Assembly: GCA_035048495.1 (NCBI GenBank)
Contig: CM068540.1
Location: 5,564,829-5,628,828, forward strand
Length of the DNA stretch: 64,000 nucleotides
Origin: Euptelea pleiosperma
Lineage: Eukaryota > Streptophyta > Magnoliopsida > Ranunculales > Eupteleaceae
Direction: 5' to 3'
A program made the translations under genes and the position numbers. The notes beneath the pieces are model-generated. The model worked only from the letters and a program-made list of their open reading frames with translations, had not been told where the DNA came from and ran no database searches. Positions 33,473 to 45,339 of this stretch are shown here, piece by piece; positions within the stretch are counted from its first letter, which is position 1; each line of letters starts with the position of its first letter.

Positions 33473-34733
33473 AATGTACTCCAATGGCCTGACTTTTGTG
33501 AATATCATTTTAAATACAAAATCATCCCAAAATAAAATAAATTTTCCAAATAATGAAGATTTTTAAAGAATACCAAACAAATTTCCAAACAATATTAGCC
33601 GATCATTATTTCAAAGTCGACTCAAAAATAACTGAAATATTTATACTATGATTTTCAATGATAATTAAATATTTCAGTCAATATCAACACAAATCAATCA
33701 ATGGGATAGATTTCGATAGATTTTCTCAGATATTCATATCTGAGCAAATCCAAAGGTTTAGTCAAAATATCAGCCAGTTGAATTTCAGTGTTTATATACT
33801 CTAATGAAATTATATGTTCTTCAACCAACTCTCGAATAAAATGATGTCTAATATTTATGTATTTGGTTCTAGAGTGCTGTATAGGATTTTTAAAATACAG
33901 ATCGCACTCGTATTATCACAAAATAAATTCATAGATTCTTGATTGATTCCATAATCCAACAACATTTGTTTCATCCAAATCAACTGGGCACAGCAACTGC
34001 CTACAGCAATATATTCTGCTTCAGCAGTAGACAAAGATATAGCATTCTGTTTCTTGCTGTGCCAAGCGACCAAATAATTTCTAATATACAAACACCCACC
34101 AATGTACTCCAATGGCCTGACTTTTGTGAATATCATTTTAAATACAAAATCATCCCAAAATAAAATAAATTTTCCCAAATAATGAAGATTTTTAAAGAAT
34201 ACCAAACAAATTTTCAAGCAATATTAGCCGATCATTATTTCAAATGAGTCGACTAAAAAATAACTGAAATATTTATACTATGGTTTTCAATGATAATTAA
34301 ATATTTCAGTCAATATCAACACAAATCAATCAATGGGATAGATTTTGATAGATTTTCTCAGATATTCATATCTGAGCAAATCCAAAGGTTTAGTCAAAAT
34401 ATCAGCCAGTTGAATTTCAGTATTTATATACTCTAATAAAATTATATGTTCTTCAACCAACTCTCGAATAAAATGATGTCTGATATTTATGTGTTTGGTT
34501 CTAGAGTGCTGTATAGGATTTTTAAAATACAGATCGCACTCGTATTATCACAAAATAAATTCATAGATTCTTAATTGATTCCATAATCCAACAACATTTG
34601 TTTCATCCAAATCAACTGGGCACAGCAACTGTCTATAGCAATATATTCTGCTTCAGCAGTAGACAAAGATATAACATTCTATTTCTTGCTGTGCCAAGCG
34701 ACCAAATAATTTCTAATATACAAACACCCACCA
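33473..34733 (-). repeat. Tandem duplication of about 630 bp inside the SIRE-like element
   Basis: Copy 1 is 33,473-34,101 and copy 2 is 34,102-34,733, both starting ATGTACTCCAATGGCCTGAC and both ending in AACACCCACCA. They are nearly identical (scattered substitutions, a net 3-4 base length difference). The unit covers the end of the RNase H coding region plus downstream sequence, so the element now carries two RNase H C-termini. Confidence 0.9.
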
Positions 34734-35044
34734 CTGGTGCTCTTACGATCATCAGCATTTTCTGCCCAATCGACATCTGTATAACCAGCAATTTCACTGT
34801 TAGTCTCAAGAGGATACCAAAGACCATATTCGATAGTACCACTGACATATTTAATGATTCTTTTAATAGCCAAGAGATGAGATTCTTTTGGATCAGATTG
34901 ATATCTAGCACAGGCTCCTACACTAAAGGCAATATCAGGTCTACTAGCTGTGAGATATAGAAAACTACCAATCATACTCCTGTACAAGGTCTGATCAACT
35001 GATTTACCACTCAAATCCTTTGTGAGTTTAATACTAGTGCTCAT
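34633..35044 (-). pseudogene. SIRE-like copia pol: RNase H segment
   Basis: Contains the fixed pre-RNase H and RNase H words SKPDIAFSV-like (SRPDIAFSVGACARYQSDPK), DVDWAENADDRKSTSGGCLY and YLVAWHSKK. A frame change around 34,680-34,740 is needed to continue to LSTAEAEYIA, and one stop is present in each duplicated copy. RNase H would remove the RNA strand during reverse transcription. The element cannot make it intact. Confidence 0.85.
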
Positions 35045-35183
35045 AGGAGTGTGAGCAGATTTAGATTATTCTAGGCCAAATTTTTTAAGCAATTCTTTAT
35101 AATATTTAGATTGAGAAAGAAAAATGTCATTTCTAATTGTTTAACTTGAAGACCTAGAAAGAAATGCAGTTCACCTTCCATGC

Positions 35184-36079
35184 TCATTTTAAATTAGATT
35201 TTATGGCTTGAGCAAATTTTAAAGCATATATCTTAGTGGTTGAGCCAAAAACAATATCATCAACATATATTTGGGATATCAAAATATCATTATCTCTTTT
35301 CTTAATGAATAATGTTTTATCAACCGTTCCTCTTGTGAATTCATTCTCTAATAGAAATTGAGTTAATCTTTCATACCAAGCTCTTGGTGCTTGTTTCAAC
35401 CCATATAATGCTTTCTTAAGTCTGTAGACATGATTACTTTTATGAGGGTCTTCAAAATCTTTAGGTTGTTCTACATAGACGTCTTCTTCCAAAATCTCAT
35501 TCAGAAAAGCACTCTTAACATCCATTTGATAGAATTTAAATTTTAGGACACAGGCTAACGCTAAAAGAATCCTAATTGATTCTATTCTAGCCACTGGGGC
35601 GAACATCTGATCAAAATCAAGCCCTTCAACTTGAGAGTATCATTAAGCTACTAATCTGGCTTTGTTTCTAGTTAAACTCAGTTCTCATCAAGTTTATTCT
35701 TATATATCCATTTAGTTCTTATCATATTTTTATCCAAGGGTCTAGGGGTTAGAAACCAAATATTATTTCTCTTAAATTGATTCAACTCTTCTTGCATAGC
35801 ATTTATCCAATGTTCATCTAAGAGAGCTTCTTTAATGTTTCCTGGTTCAATCTTAGAGGTAAAGCATAAATGACTGGATATATTTTTCAATTGACATCTT
35901 GTATGTACACCACTATCCTTGTCTCCAATAATTTCTGAACTAGGATGATCTTTAATGTATTTCCATTCTTTGGGTTTTTCTGGATTATGAATATTAGTTT
36001 CAACTTTCTCAGTATTCGTAGGTTCTACCATCTCATCTATATTATCATCAATTTCTGGAGATTCATCATTAATGAGCAC
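35184..36079 (-). pseudogene. SIRE-like copia pol: reverse transcriptase segment
   Basis: The N-terminal part at 36,079-35,678 has WINAMQEELNQFKRNNIWFL and RTKWIYKNKLDEN. The main part at 35,606-35,184 has FAPVARIESIRILLALA, YQMDVKSAFLNE, YGLKQAPRAWYERL and the catalytic YVDDIVFGS. The YVDD aspartates are intact, but the two parts are joined through a broken frame near 35,640. The strong match to the SIRE/Maximus branch of Ty1-copia is from family knowledge. Confidence 0.88.
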
Positions 36080-36364
36080 ATTGACTGATTCTTCTTTGGT
36101 TAAGGTTCTCTTGTTAAAGATCCTATAAGCTCTGCTTCTGGTAGAATATCCTAGAAAAATACCTTCATCACTTTTAGATTCAAATTTTTTAAGGTTTTCT
36201 GTCTCTTAACATATAGCACGTACTCCCAAAGATCCTAATATACTTCACATTTGGTTTAACTCAATTCCAAATTTCATATGCTATCTATAGAGTACTTGTT
36301 CTCAAATAAATACGATTGATTGAATAGCATGCAGTATTGACTGCTTCAGTCGACAAATTTCCTA

Positions 36365-37129
36365 TTAGATTTTTGCTAGTAAGCATAACTCTACCCATTT
36401 CCTCAATAGTCCTATTTTTTCTTTCAGCCACACCATTCTGCTAAGGTGTTTTGGCTGTAGAGAATTCATGTTTAATCTCATTTTCATCACAATATTCATT
36501 AAATTTGTGATTATCAAATTCTCTCCCATTATCACTTCTAATTCTGAGAATAGACAAACATTTCTCATTTTGATCTTTTTACAAATCTTCATGAGTTCAT
36601 CAAATGCTTCAGATTTTTCTCTAAGAAAAGCTACCCAAGTAAATCTTAAGAAATCATCAACAACAGTTAAGAAATATCTTTTTCCTCTAAGACTTTCAAT
36701 TCTATTAGGTCCAACTAAGTCCATATACAACAATTCTAGAATTCTAAAGGTACCAATATACTTTATCTTCTTGTAAGGGTTTCTAATTTATTTTTCTTTT
36801 AGGCACGACCCACAAACAGTTTGATAGTTCTTATTGAGTTTAGGAACACCTCTTATTAATTCTTTCCTACTGATTTTGGCTAAGTCTTTAAAGTTAATGT
36901 GTCACAGACATTGGTGCCATAGTTCGGTCTCATTTGATAGTGCCATGTTGCACTTAATCGAACCACCAGTCTCAGTGACATAGCAATTATCAGTATTCTT
37001 TCTTCCTTGAATAATAACTTTGTTGGAAGATTTTTCTATGATTTCACACTTTTCTTTTGAAAACTTGCAGATATGATCTTTGTCACAAATTTGACTAATG
37101 CTTAGACGATTACGTTTTAGACCATCCAC
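36365..37129 (-). pseudogene. SIRE-like copia pol: integrase segment
   Basis: The zinc-binding region reads ETELWHQCL then HINFKDLAKISRKELIRGVP and CGSCL. The catalytic core begins LLYMDLVGPNRIESLRGKRY and TVVDDFLRFTWVAFLREKSE. At least two frameshifts (near 36,560 and 36,790) separate the pieces. Confidence 0.82.
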
Positions 37130-37229
37130 ACATAAGACATTTTCAATTTTAGGTATTCTTGGACCTTGGATAGTCCTTTACCAATTATTTTAGCACTACT
37201 GTCATCTCCAAATATAACATCACCATCAT

Positions 37230-37330
37230 AGCATTCATCAAGAAAACAGAAATGAGATTTTTCTCCAGTCATATGTCTGGAGCATCCACTATCTAAATAC
37301 TACTTAGAAGTTTTATTAGCAATAAGAGCA
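37230..37330 (-). pseudogene. SIRE-like copia pol: protease active-site region
   Basis: One minus-strand frame reads YLDSGCSRHMTGEKSHF, the usual DSG-containing active-site and linker motif of Ty1-copia proteases. The frame is short and bounded by stops on both sides. Confidence 0.75.
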
Positions 37331-37683
37331 GTATGGATCACTAAATATTCTTCTACATTTTTCTTGTTCCAAATTTTCATAGAAGCATTACTAAACTGAT
37401 TGATCTGAGAGTTATTAAGATTCTTTTTTCTGTTTTTAGCTTTAGCATTTAAATCTGCTATCTTTTTAAACAATTCCTTTTGTTTGTTTAGTTTTTCGGT
37501 TTTCTCTAAACTTTTTAGATCATTCTCTTCCTTTTTCTTTTAGAATTCTAATTTCTTTTCAAGAATATGACAATTGTATTTTGTATGTCCAGAATGTCTA
37601 TAATAATGACAAATAATATTTAGTTTAATTTGTTCATCTTGAGTTGAATCCACAGTAGTTTTTATAAAAATAGTTTTTGAATT

Positions 37684-38722
37684 TTAATTTTTAGCTGATT
37701 TTCCAATGTAACCAAGTCCTCTCCTGTCATGGTTTGCTTTCCCCATGGTTAATACATTTTCCAATCTAGAATTTCCTTGAGTGATGTTTCTAATTAAAGT
37801 TGTATTTTTTATTTCAAAATCATTTCTTTCAAGACTTAATTTCTCAATTTCTTTTTCAAGTTCATTTTCTCTATTTAAGATTTGAGTTATTTTATCTTCC
37901 TTGTTCATTATACTGTGATATAGATCTCTTAACTCAATTTTTAGTGAAGCATTTTTGTAACATACAACAGTTTTCTCTTTCTTTAGATTATCACAGGATT
38001 TTGCCAGAATTAAGCTTTCCTTATACAAATTATCAAAAGCAACCTGAATGTCTTCTTCGCTTTCATCATCGCTTAAATCGATTTCATTTTTCATTATAGC
38101 ATTTTGATCATTACAATTTTCATTCAGATTAACTATAGTCATTAGTGCATGTTCTAATATTAGATGATTCTCCGCTATAACTTGATGTGTTTGTTTCATT
38201 ATCGGAATCATCACTATTTATGTCCCAAGCAGTAGCCTTCATAGCTTTAGTTTTTCCTTTCTTAATATTATTAGGACAGTCAGTAGAGATATGACCAAAC
38301 CCTCTGCATTTATAACATTGTATTTCATCTTTGTTGTTTTCTCTCTTTTTGTATTTTTCAAATTTTTCAAAAGGTTTTCTATTATTTTGTGTAAAATTTT
38401 TCTTGTCCTTGTTTCTGAAAAAAATTTTGAATTTTTTAGAAAAGATGGCAACTTCATCATCAATGTTATTAGACTCATCAGAGTCACTTTCTTATCTCAA
38501 TTGTTTCTTAGAGGTTTTTAGAGCTAATCATTTCTTTTCGGATGTATAAAGTTTCAGTTCAATTGTTTGAATTGATCCTATCAATTCTTCTAATCTTATC
38601 AGATCAACATTCTTGCTTTCTTCAATAGCTGTAATTTTAGGATGAAACCTATCAAGTAATGACCTCAGAATTTTTCTGACAATTTTAGGCTCAGGAATGG
38701 CTTCACCAAGACCCCAGATCAT
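37684..38722 (-). pseudogene. SIRE-like copia gag, 5'-truncated
   Basis: At 38,722-38,528 the text PEPKIVRKILRSLLDRFHPK and AIEESKNVDLIRLEELIGSI is the middle of the SIRE gag. A CCHC zinc-knuckle region follows in a shifted frame (about 38,320-38,260, CRGFGHISTDCP), then a Lys/Glu-rich coiled stretch (38,214-37,684). The N-terminal third of gag, the primer-binding site and the 5' LTR are missing. The sequence at 38,723 changes to unrelated MITE-like DNA. Confidence 0.78.
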
Positions 38723-39511
38723 GTGACTGTGGATTAATGGTGCTCCAAATCATGGAATCATGTGTTTCGTTAAGATGCCTAGAACGATGGTGGTTGTTTC
38801 AACTTTCAAGCTTGTTTTTTAGGTAGTAAATCCAATGGCTAGAAATCATCAATCAAGCTAATTTTTAGTGTGTTTATCCACCAATAGTGAGCTGAACATC
38901 TACGTACGCAGGCATTAGGCCTACAAAATGATCTATGTAGGGCCGCGAGAGTCCTCTGCATGGATTGCAATGGGAATACGGAGAGTCCTCGGCATCTAAA
39001 TTTTTTCCGTAGCTTTTGATTATCATGAATAGTTGTTAAATAAGGTTTTCTACTATATAGAGAGTTAAATTTTTAATTAATACCATATATATTAATGTAT
39101 GGCCTTATATGAAGTTTTCGCCTTAGGCCTCAATTTGCATCGAGACGGCGACTGTGAAATGCGACATCATGATATCTCTACTGCACTGTGAACAAAAATT
39201 TACATTCGATGAGTATGATATTTATCCTGTGCAACGCATAGAATGACAATGAGTACATAAGAAAGCAAAGAAGTACATCTCAATATGAGCCACATGGCAA
39301 ACTATTAGAGGATTCTGACCGTACGGATGTTAGGCGAATCCCAGTAGTTCTATAGGTGGGTCACCACCTGAGTTGATCATAGTCCAAAAATCATAGTAAT
39401 AGGAAAATCTTAACCTTCCAATCGTTCATACAATGAGAAGGGTTAAATCTGCAAATGTTCAGCAGTTGGAGGTTGCAGGGCATCTAAAGTAGTTTTGGAA
39501 TATAGCTTCGG
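38723..39511. other. Repeat DNA with decayed MITE arms, no gene seen
   Basis: Weak copies of the foldback MITE arms lie at about 38,830-38,900 and 39,290-39,350. AGTTTTCGCCTTAGGCCTCA at 39,112-39,132 is a reverse-complement relative of a word at about 6,085-6,110. No coding sequence was recognised. Confidence 0.35.
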
Positions 39512-39612
39512 GTAGCAAGGTTTAAAAGGGGCCATTATAATGGTATAACGGACTGGGGGCGTTACCATTTTTTCCGTTATAACGGCCATTATAATGAATT
39601 GTAACGCTCAGT
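39512..39612. mobile_element. Small MITE with CGTTATAACGG palindromes
   Basis: Starts AAGGTTTAAAAGGGGCC and contains ATTATAATGGTATAACGG and TTCCGTTATAACGGCCA, ending near AATTGTAACGCTCAGTGGC. Related pieces lie at 42,863-42,916, 44,505-44,600 and 45,005-45,110. Confidence 0.55.
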
Positions 39613-40399
39613 GGCAAAAATGAGAAATATGTGACATATTCGCAATGGAAGTTGTCCAATCACTGATAACTTTTTGAGGAACTTGTGCTCCTATAGTAGA
39701 AATTAAGAACCGAAGATCGACATGATCTAAGGATGGAGCATTCTTCAAACAAAAAGTTTTGAGATCTCTGGGTGGCACACTCAATCGATAGGAGATTGGG
39801 GGCACAAATTTCAATTCCCTTCAAACTAGAAAAAATCACCAGAAAACGTTTTAGTCGCAAGCTTGGCATAGAAATTTTAGGATACCCCAAGCATGTGCAG
39901 CCTCTAAACTCTAATACTTTGAGAAGAGGGCATGTGGAGAGCATTGTCTCAACTGCTCCATCACTGACTTCAGCTCCTTGTAGAATGAGAAGCTTCAGAG
40001 AACCGAGACTCTTAAAATCTGATGGAAGTTTGTAAAATCTATCAAATATATGGACAAACACGACGAGCTCTTGAACTTCCCTTGTTAGTTGTTGCAGCAA
40101 AACTGATCCATTCATCAATCTCCCTCGTGATATCCTCAGGTAAGACCAAGAACACATAAAGTCTACGTAGTTGTGAATCTGATGCATCGATCAATGGTTG
40201 CAACACTATAATCGAGAGAGGGGAAATCGAGGATGGGGTTGAAGGCCTATTGATCTTTCCACCTTTTTGAGAAAACACTTGTTCAAATGGAATCTTTCAT
40301 CGACATGAAAGAGAGGATATGGTGAATGATTTCGTCTGGTAATTTACTGATCCGATCCTCCATTACTCTCTCCATCACCTTCCCACACGAATCCACCAT
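39608..40399 (-). pseudogene. F-box/LRR (FBD-like) protein pseudogene
   Basis: From the ATG at 40,399 the frame reads MERVMEDRISKLPDEIIHHI then LSFMSMKDSI, a clear F-box. The next codon is TGA where the family has Arg (usually CGA) in SIRTSVLSKRW, and the text resumes with TSVFSKRWK. A second stop lies near 40,245. Further on, LRR-type text follows (FKSLGSLKLLILQGAEVSDG, STCPLLKVLEFRGC). A frameshift near 39,776 precedes LKTFCLKNAPSLDHVDLRF. In life such proteins pick substrates for SCF ubiquitin ligases. This copy has at least three lesions and is only about 260 codons long against 400 or more in the family, so it is a truncated pseudogene. Confidence 0.8.
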
Positions 40400-40629
40400 C
40401 ACCTTCCTATACAAGAAATAAGAAAACTAGTTGCGTTTGCTTTTTTTTTCACTCGTGTTTTTGGACATGGGCACTTTTAATACGAGCACATTCAATGCGC
40501 GCGGATTCTAATGTATAATGTTTAGACGAACTCAACAAATCACGCGTGAAAATTGGTTATGTACATTTGTATGTGCAAATGACGGTTGATGTAGCATCCG
40601 ATTCGTTATATAGCGTTGTATTATATAAA

Positions 40630-42196
40630 CTAGTGTTATTGGCCCGTGCTAAAGCATGGGGTAAGAAATTAAAAGGAATTTCTTTATAAACAAAGAAATT
40701 CATAAAAAACAAAAACTTTCATTATTACTAAATAAAAATTAAAATGAAAATATAATTGGACCCTTGCATATAAAAAATACCTACAAATTTAACACTATGC
40801 TCTAAATATATTTAGTAAAAAAATCTCCAAAAAATATCTAGAATAATTATGTTACCACGTCCTTTAAAACGGTAATATAATTACGTAAGACTAAAATGTG
40901 TTATTGGCGACTTCATAATTAAGATCTTTAAGCTAAAAAATAAAATAAAAAATAAAAAAACTACAATAATATACAATAAGCAAAACATCCTTATTAGTTT
41001 ACAATTTTACATTATAATTCTTAACTAATACGGTCATATACATCAAATTGATCTTAAAAAAAAAAGATAATCTTTTTTTATCCACATTCATATGTCCATT
41101 CATTCTTAAGAGTGTTCTTCGTAACCGAGAGCAAAAATTGTCTCAATTTCTTTTTCTTTGGCTTGATGTGCAACTTCTCAAAGCTCCGAGTCTTCAAAAA
41201 ATATATTCACCCGCACTTCTGAAATCTTGATAAGTGATCATGCTACAAAGGATCAGCCGATCACATTATTCCATCTTCATTTGTTGTCTACAAAGCTCTA
41301 TCAGTCCAAGCGGGTGCTAAAGAACTCGGCGATTGCTGTTAAGAATAACAGATTTGCTTCGATTCATCAGGCTATTTTCAATCTATTATATACATATAGA
41401 ATATAGATAAAAAAAATAAAAAGAAAATAGAAATTCAAAGGAGAAGTGGAGGAGACATGCCTGCAATTTTTGTGGAGAGTTGTGTAAAAGATCACTGATG
41501 TTTTCTCCATCCATGTACAATTTTTGTCTAATTAAACAGAAAAAGAAAAAATATAATAAAAAAATAATCTAAAAAAGAAAAAAAATATACAATGAGGCAA
41601 AAAAAATACATGGTCAATAAGTTGATTAGCCCGCATTAATATAGAGAAATTTTTTGCTCCTACATCTTTTGCTAGAAGACATTTTAGCTATTGGACAATG
41701 GAGGGATAGATTTTATAAGGAAAGCAGAGACATTTTAGAAAGTTTTAGATAAAAAAACATAAATCGGCGTTTTAGGAAAACGTAGAGATGTTTTAAGGAG
41801 AGTTTTATGAAGTTTTAAAAAAACAAAGAGACATTTTAAGAATGAAAAACGTTATAAGAAACCAAATAGACATTTTAGGAAAGCGTAGAGAAGTTTTAAG
41901 GAGAATTTTAGAAAGTTTTAAGAAAACAAAGAGACATTTTAAGAATGAAAGACGTTTTAAGAAACTAAATAGACGTTTTGGATAGTATGTAACGGTTTTG
42001 GAATAATATACACTTAATGTTACCAATTAAATTTTGATACAGTCATTAATTGTATTAATGCAGGAAGGAAGAATAGATGATAGAAAATTCGGTGTCAATG
42101 ACATGGCACTCTGCATGAGGAGAGTGCCACATCAACTTGATGTGGAGGAGAGAGAGGGACGATGCCTACTTCTCTGCTATAGTATAGATATATAGA
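40630..42196. mobile_element. Non-coding element starting ACTAGTGTTATTGGCCCGTGC (class uncertain)
   Basis: Starts TATATAAACTAGTGTTATTGGCCCGTGCTAAAGCATGG and ends about CTATAGTATAGATATATAG. Elements with a CCCGTGC...GCACGG-like start and a TATAGAT-like end are common in plants (Helitron-like or MULE-like). The interior is AT-rich without a transposase or helicase ORF. Exact ends and class are uncertain. Confidence 0.35.
41760..42000 (+). repeat. Tandem duplication, unit about 118 bp
   Basis: Two units carry GGAAAACGTAGAGATGTTTT / GGAAAGCGTAGAGAAGTTTT, ACAAAGAGACATTTTAAGAA and CAAATAGACATTTTAGG-like words. Shorter GTTTTAAG words recur within each unit. The minus-strand frame across it is a by-product of the repeat. 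Confidence 0.75.
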
Positions 42197-42244
42197 TTAT
42201 AGAAACACATTTCCAAACTGCCACGTACACTCAAATAATTTTAT

Positions 42245-42324
42245 ACGGTTTAGATATACATATAATATATTATATAATATTATATAATATAATACATTTT
42301 TATTATATATTATATATTACATAG

Positions 42325-42371
<47 letters not shown>

Positions 42372-42545
42372 TATTACATAATATTATTATAATGAATTAT
42401 ATTAATATTAATATTATAATTATAATGATATTATATAATATTAATAATATTTTTAGTATATTATATAATATAATATTATTATTATTATTATTATATTATA
42501 ATATAATATTATATTATATATTTTTATATATTATATATATTATTT
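42245..42545. repeat. AT-only microsatellite tract
   Basis: About 300 bases of almost pure A and T with a (TA)n run at about 42,320-42,366 and (TTA)n near 42,475-42,492. No coding function. Confidence 0.9.
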
Positions 42546-42599
42546 TATGTAACATATAATAGTAAAAATCCTTAATTTAATATAGTGTGATGCACTAGA

Positions 42600-42916
42600 A
42601 GTATGCCTTATGGTACAACGGCGTGTGTTGTAACACGCAATTTCACGCGTGTTCCGATTCTCAGGGTGTGTGTCTGTTGCAACACGCGCCTTGACGCACA
42701 TTATGAGTCGCTCACATTGGCACAAACAAACACACATTTTTTTGCTGAGTTGCGCACAACAGTGGCAATGCGCGTACATTTGTAAAAAACAAACGCAGCC
42801 CTATTTTTCTAATCGATAGCTTTTGTCAATTGAAACCCTAGACACAAAAAAATTAATCTATATCAAGGTTTAAAAGGGATAGTTATAACGGTATAACAGT
42901 GTGGGGGCGTTACCAT
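42600..42916. repeat. Short palindromic repeat and truncated MITE, no gene
   Basis: Contains TGTTGTAACACGCAATTTCA, CACGCGTG and TGTTGCAACACGCGCC, a further case of a repeat built from one short palindromic word (GTTGCAACAC). At 42,863 a truncated copy of the AAGGTTTAAAAGGG MITE follows and stops abruptly at about 42,916. Confidence 0.5.
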
Positions 42917-43296
42917 GGACTGTGGACCTCGGCCACTCACCAAATTTTGGCAAATGCTTTGCAGGGGAGTGCCGAGGGCACGGGCCACCCACTAGTTATA
43001 TATAAGATGCAATAGACCTCAATGAGATCAAACTCAATCGGCTTTACCAGTACGCCACATGGCAACTCTTCCAGTTTCAATGGTTGATGAATGTTTGGCT
43101 CACGCCCTTGAGTACTGGACAGATACACCAAAAATTATTCTGATTGATGAAATCTAGCCTTTCGTTTCAAGCATTTTTCATTGGATGATTTTCTAACTGT
43201 TGGATTCAAACCTCGTCATTTGTGTCTCCGATTAAATGGCTAGAAATCACTAATCAGGCTGTACGTCGGTCCATCAAGTGGTGCGCTAAACATCAG

Positions 43297-43627
43297 GAGT
43301 AAAACTTGCTTGATCACCGACCGACAGAGGATGCTGACCGTATGAATGTTTTTGGCCAATCCCTAAGTGAACTACAAACCAAAAGTCAGTCTGATTAGTG
43401 ATTTGAACCCTTTGGATCTTTGTACCCAAATAATGGTATACATAATGCCCAAATTCCTGCGGTTAAAATCAACCCATGAAAATGACTTCAACTACAGCTT
43501 AGAAATCACTGATCAGGTTGATTTTGGGTTTATAGGTCCACCTAGGGATTGGCCAAACATCTATACGGTCAGTATCTAAGAAATTTCCACGTGGCTTATA
43601 TTGTGGGTGGTCAAGTAAGATTTACTC
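43297..43627. mobile_element. Foldback MITE copy with GAGTAAAACTTGCTTGA ends
   Basis: Left end GAGTAAAACTTGCTTGATCACC and right end GTGGTCAAGTAAGATTTACTC pair. Inner arms show GACCGTATGAATGTTTTTGG and TAGGTCCACCTAGGGATTGG with the partner words. 331 bases. Upstream (43,070-43,290) lies part of an older copy. Confidence 0.78.
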
Positions 43628-43854
43628 AAACATCCGTGGTACACGAGCATCATCGAGACGATGCTCCTTACGTACTTTTACAGTAAACTAAAGATAGAAG
43701 AAAAAGGTTCATAATGACTGTTCGATTAGGAGAAAAATTTTAATAGAACTCATCCTATCATCTTCCAAATATCATCACGTGTGTAACAAGACAACAAGTT
43801 CCTTCTATCTCAACTTTGATGGAAGGGTGGTGGGCTGTATTCTAACGCTGCTGT

Positions 43855-45335
43855 ATGTTGTATAGGACTAGTAGGTCGCCCGTGCCCATGGCACTCTCCT
43901 ACAAAGCGTTTGCCAAAATCGGGTGTGAGTCTTAGATCCACCATCCATTTGGGGTGATAAGATCTCGGCCATCCCTTGTAAAGCCGATAAGAGGGAGATA
44001 AATGACTTCTCTGTTTGGTTATATAGATGTATAGTGGGTGACCCGTGCCCTGGCACTCTCCTACAAAGCATTTCCCAAAATCGGGTGTGAGTGGTTGAGA
44101 TCCATAGTCCATTTGGGGGATAGATCTCGGCCATCCTTTGTGAAGCCGATAAGAGGGGTATAAGATGGGGAGACAATATCCCTTTAATCCAACCGTCTAA
44201 ATTTTATTTTATGTAAGGGTTGATATAGACCCTTGGATATATGAAGCCTATAAGAGGGGGAGACAACTGCTGTGTTTTATTATATAGGATACTAGTGGGT
44301 GCCCCATGCCATCGGCACTCCTCGACAAAGAATTTGCCAAAATCAGGTGAGTGGAGGAGATCCACCGTCCATTTGGGGGAGGATTAGAGAAGGTATAAGT
44401 AGGGAAACAACCAATGTGTTTTGTTATATAGAATTGTAAATGGCCCATGCCCACGGCACTCTCCAACAAAAGCGTTTGCAAAACTTGGGTGCCTTTGGCA
44501 CTCAAACGGTATAACGGACTGGGGCGTTACCGTTTTTTCCATGATAACGACTGTTATAACGGATTGTAATGCACAGAGGGAGAAATGGGAAAATAACATA
44601 AATAACAAAAAATAACGGTGTTGAAATTTAAATTTTGAATAAATTGAGGTCAAATGAGGCGGATTGAGTGGCTGAAATCTAACCGTCCACATTAGATCAA
44701 TGGATTTGATCTCAACCACTCTTTATCTAACCGTCCACATTAGATGGATGGATAAGATAAGAGAATACAACTGAGTTGTCTTGATATATGCATGGGTGGC
44801 CCGTGCCCGCGGCACTTTTCGACAAAGTGTTTGTCAAAATCGGGTGGGAGTTAATCTCAGCCATCGATATGAGCAGAGTAGATCTCAGCCACTTATTATT
44901 GAAGCCATATAAGATAAGAAGGGTATAAGAAAACTATTAAATTTTCGTTAAATTCTATTTTTTTTTAATTTATTAATTTTCAAATTTCAAATTTTAAATT
45001 TTGAATTTCAGCACCACTTTTTTTCCGTTAAAATCATTAAAATCGGTTAAAATCCATTTTTTCCATTTTTGCCCCTGGCCATTTCAATCCGTTTTAACGG
45101 TAACACCCCTCTCGAGGCATAAAAAGTGGGGCTCCTGAGTCTGACCCTTTGGCAATATGTAAATCCAACCCATTTCATTCCTTATATGTAGGTAAATAGC
45201 ATCGACAAAGCGTTTGTCAAAATTGGGTGTGAGTGACTGAGATCCACTGTCCATTTGGTGTGATAAGATCTCGGCCATCCTTTATGAAGCCGGATAAGAG
45301 GGGGAGACAACCGTCCTGTTTTATTATATAGATGT
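43855..45335. repeat. Cluster of five or six related short elements, head to tail
   Basis: Copies begin near 43,870, 44,030, 44,288, 44,440, 44,790 and (5'-truncated) 45,200. Each has a variant of GTGGGTGACCCGTGCCC, then GGCACTCTCCTACAAAGCGT, AAAATCGGGTGTGAGTG, GATCTCGGCCATCC, ATAAGAGGGGGAGACAAC and, where complete, ends TTTTATTATATAGAT. The end of one copy adjoins the start of the next at 44,025-44,030. They are in the same orientation and non-coding. Pieces of the TAACGG MITE (44,505-44,600, 45,005-45,110) are interspersed. Confidence 0.75.
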
Positions 45336-45339
45336 AGAA

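Noticed and set aside
41805..42026. Phe/Leu-rich minus-strand open frame
   Set aside because: Produced by the 118 bp tandem repeat.
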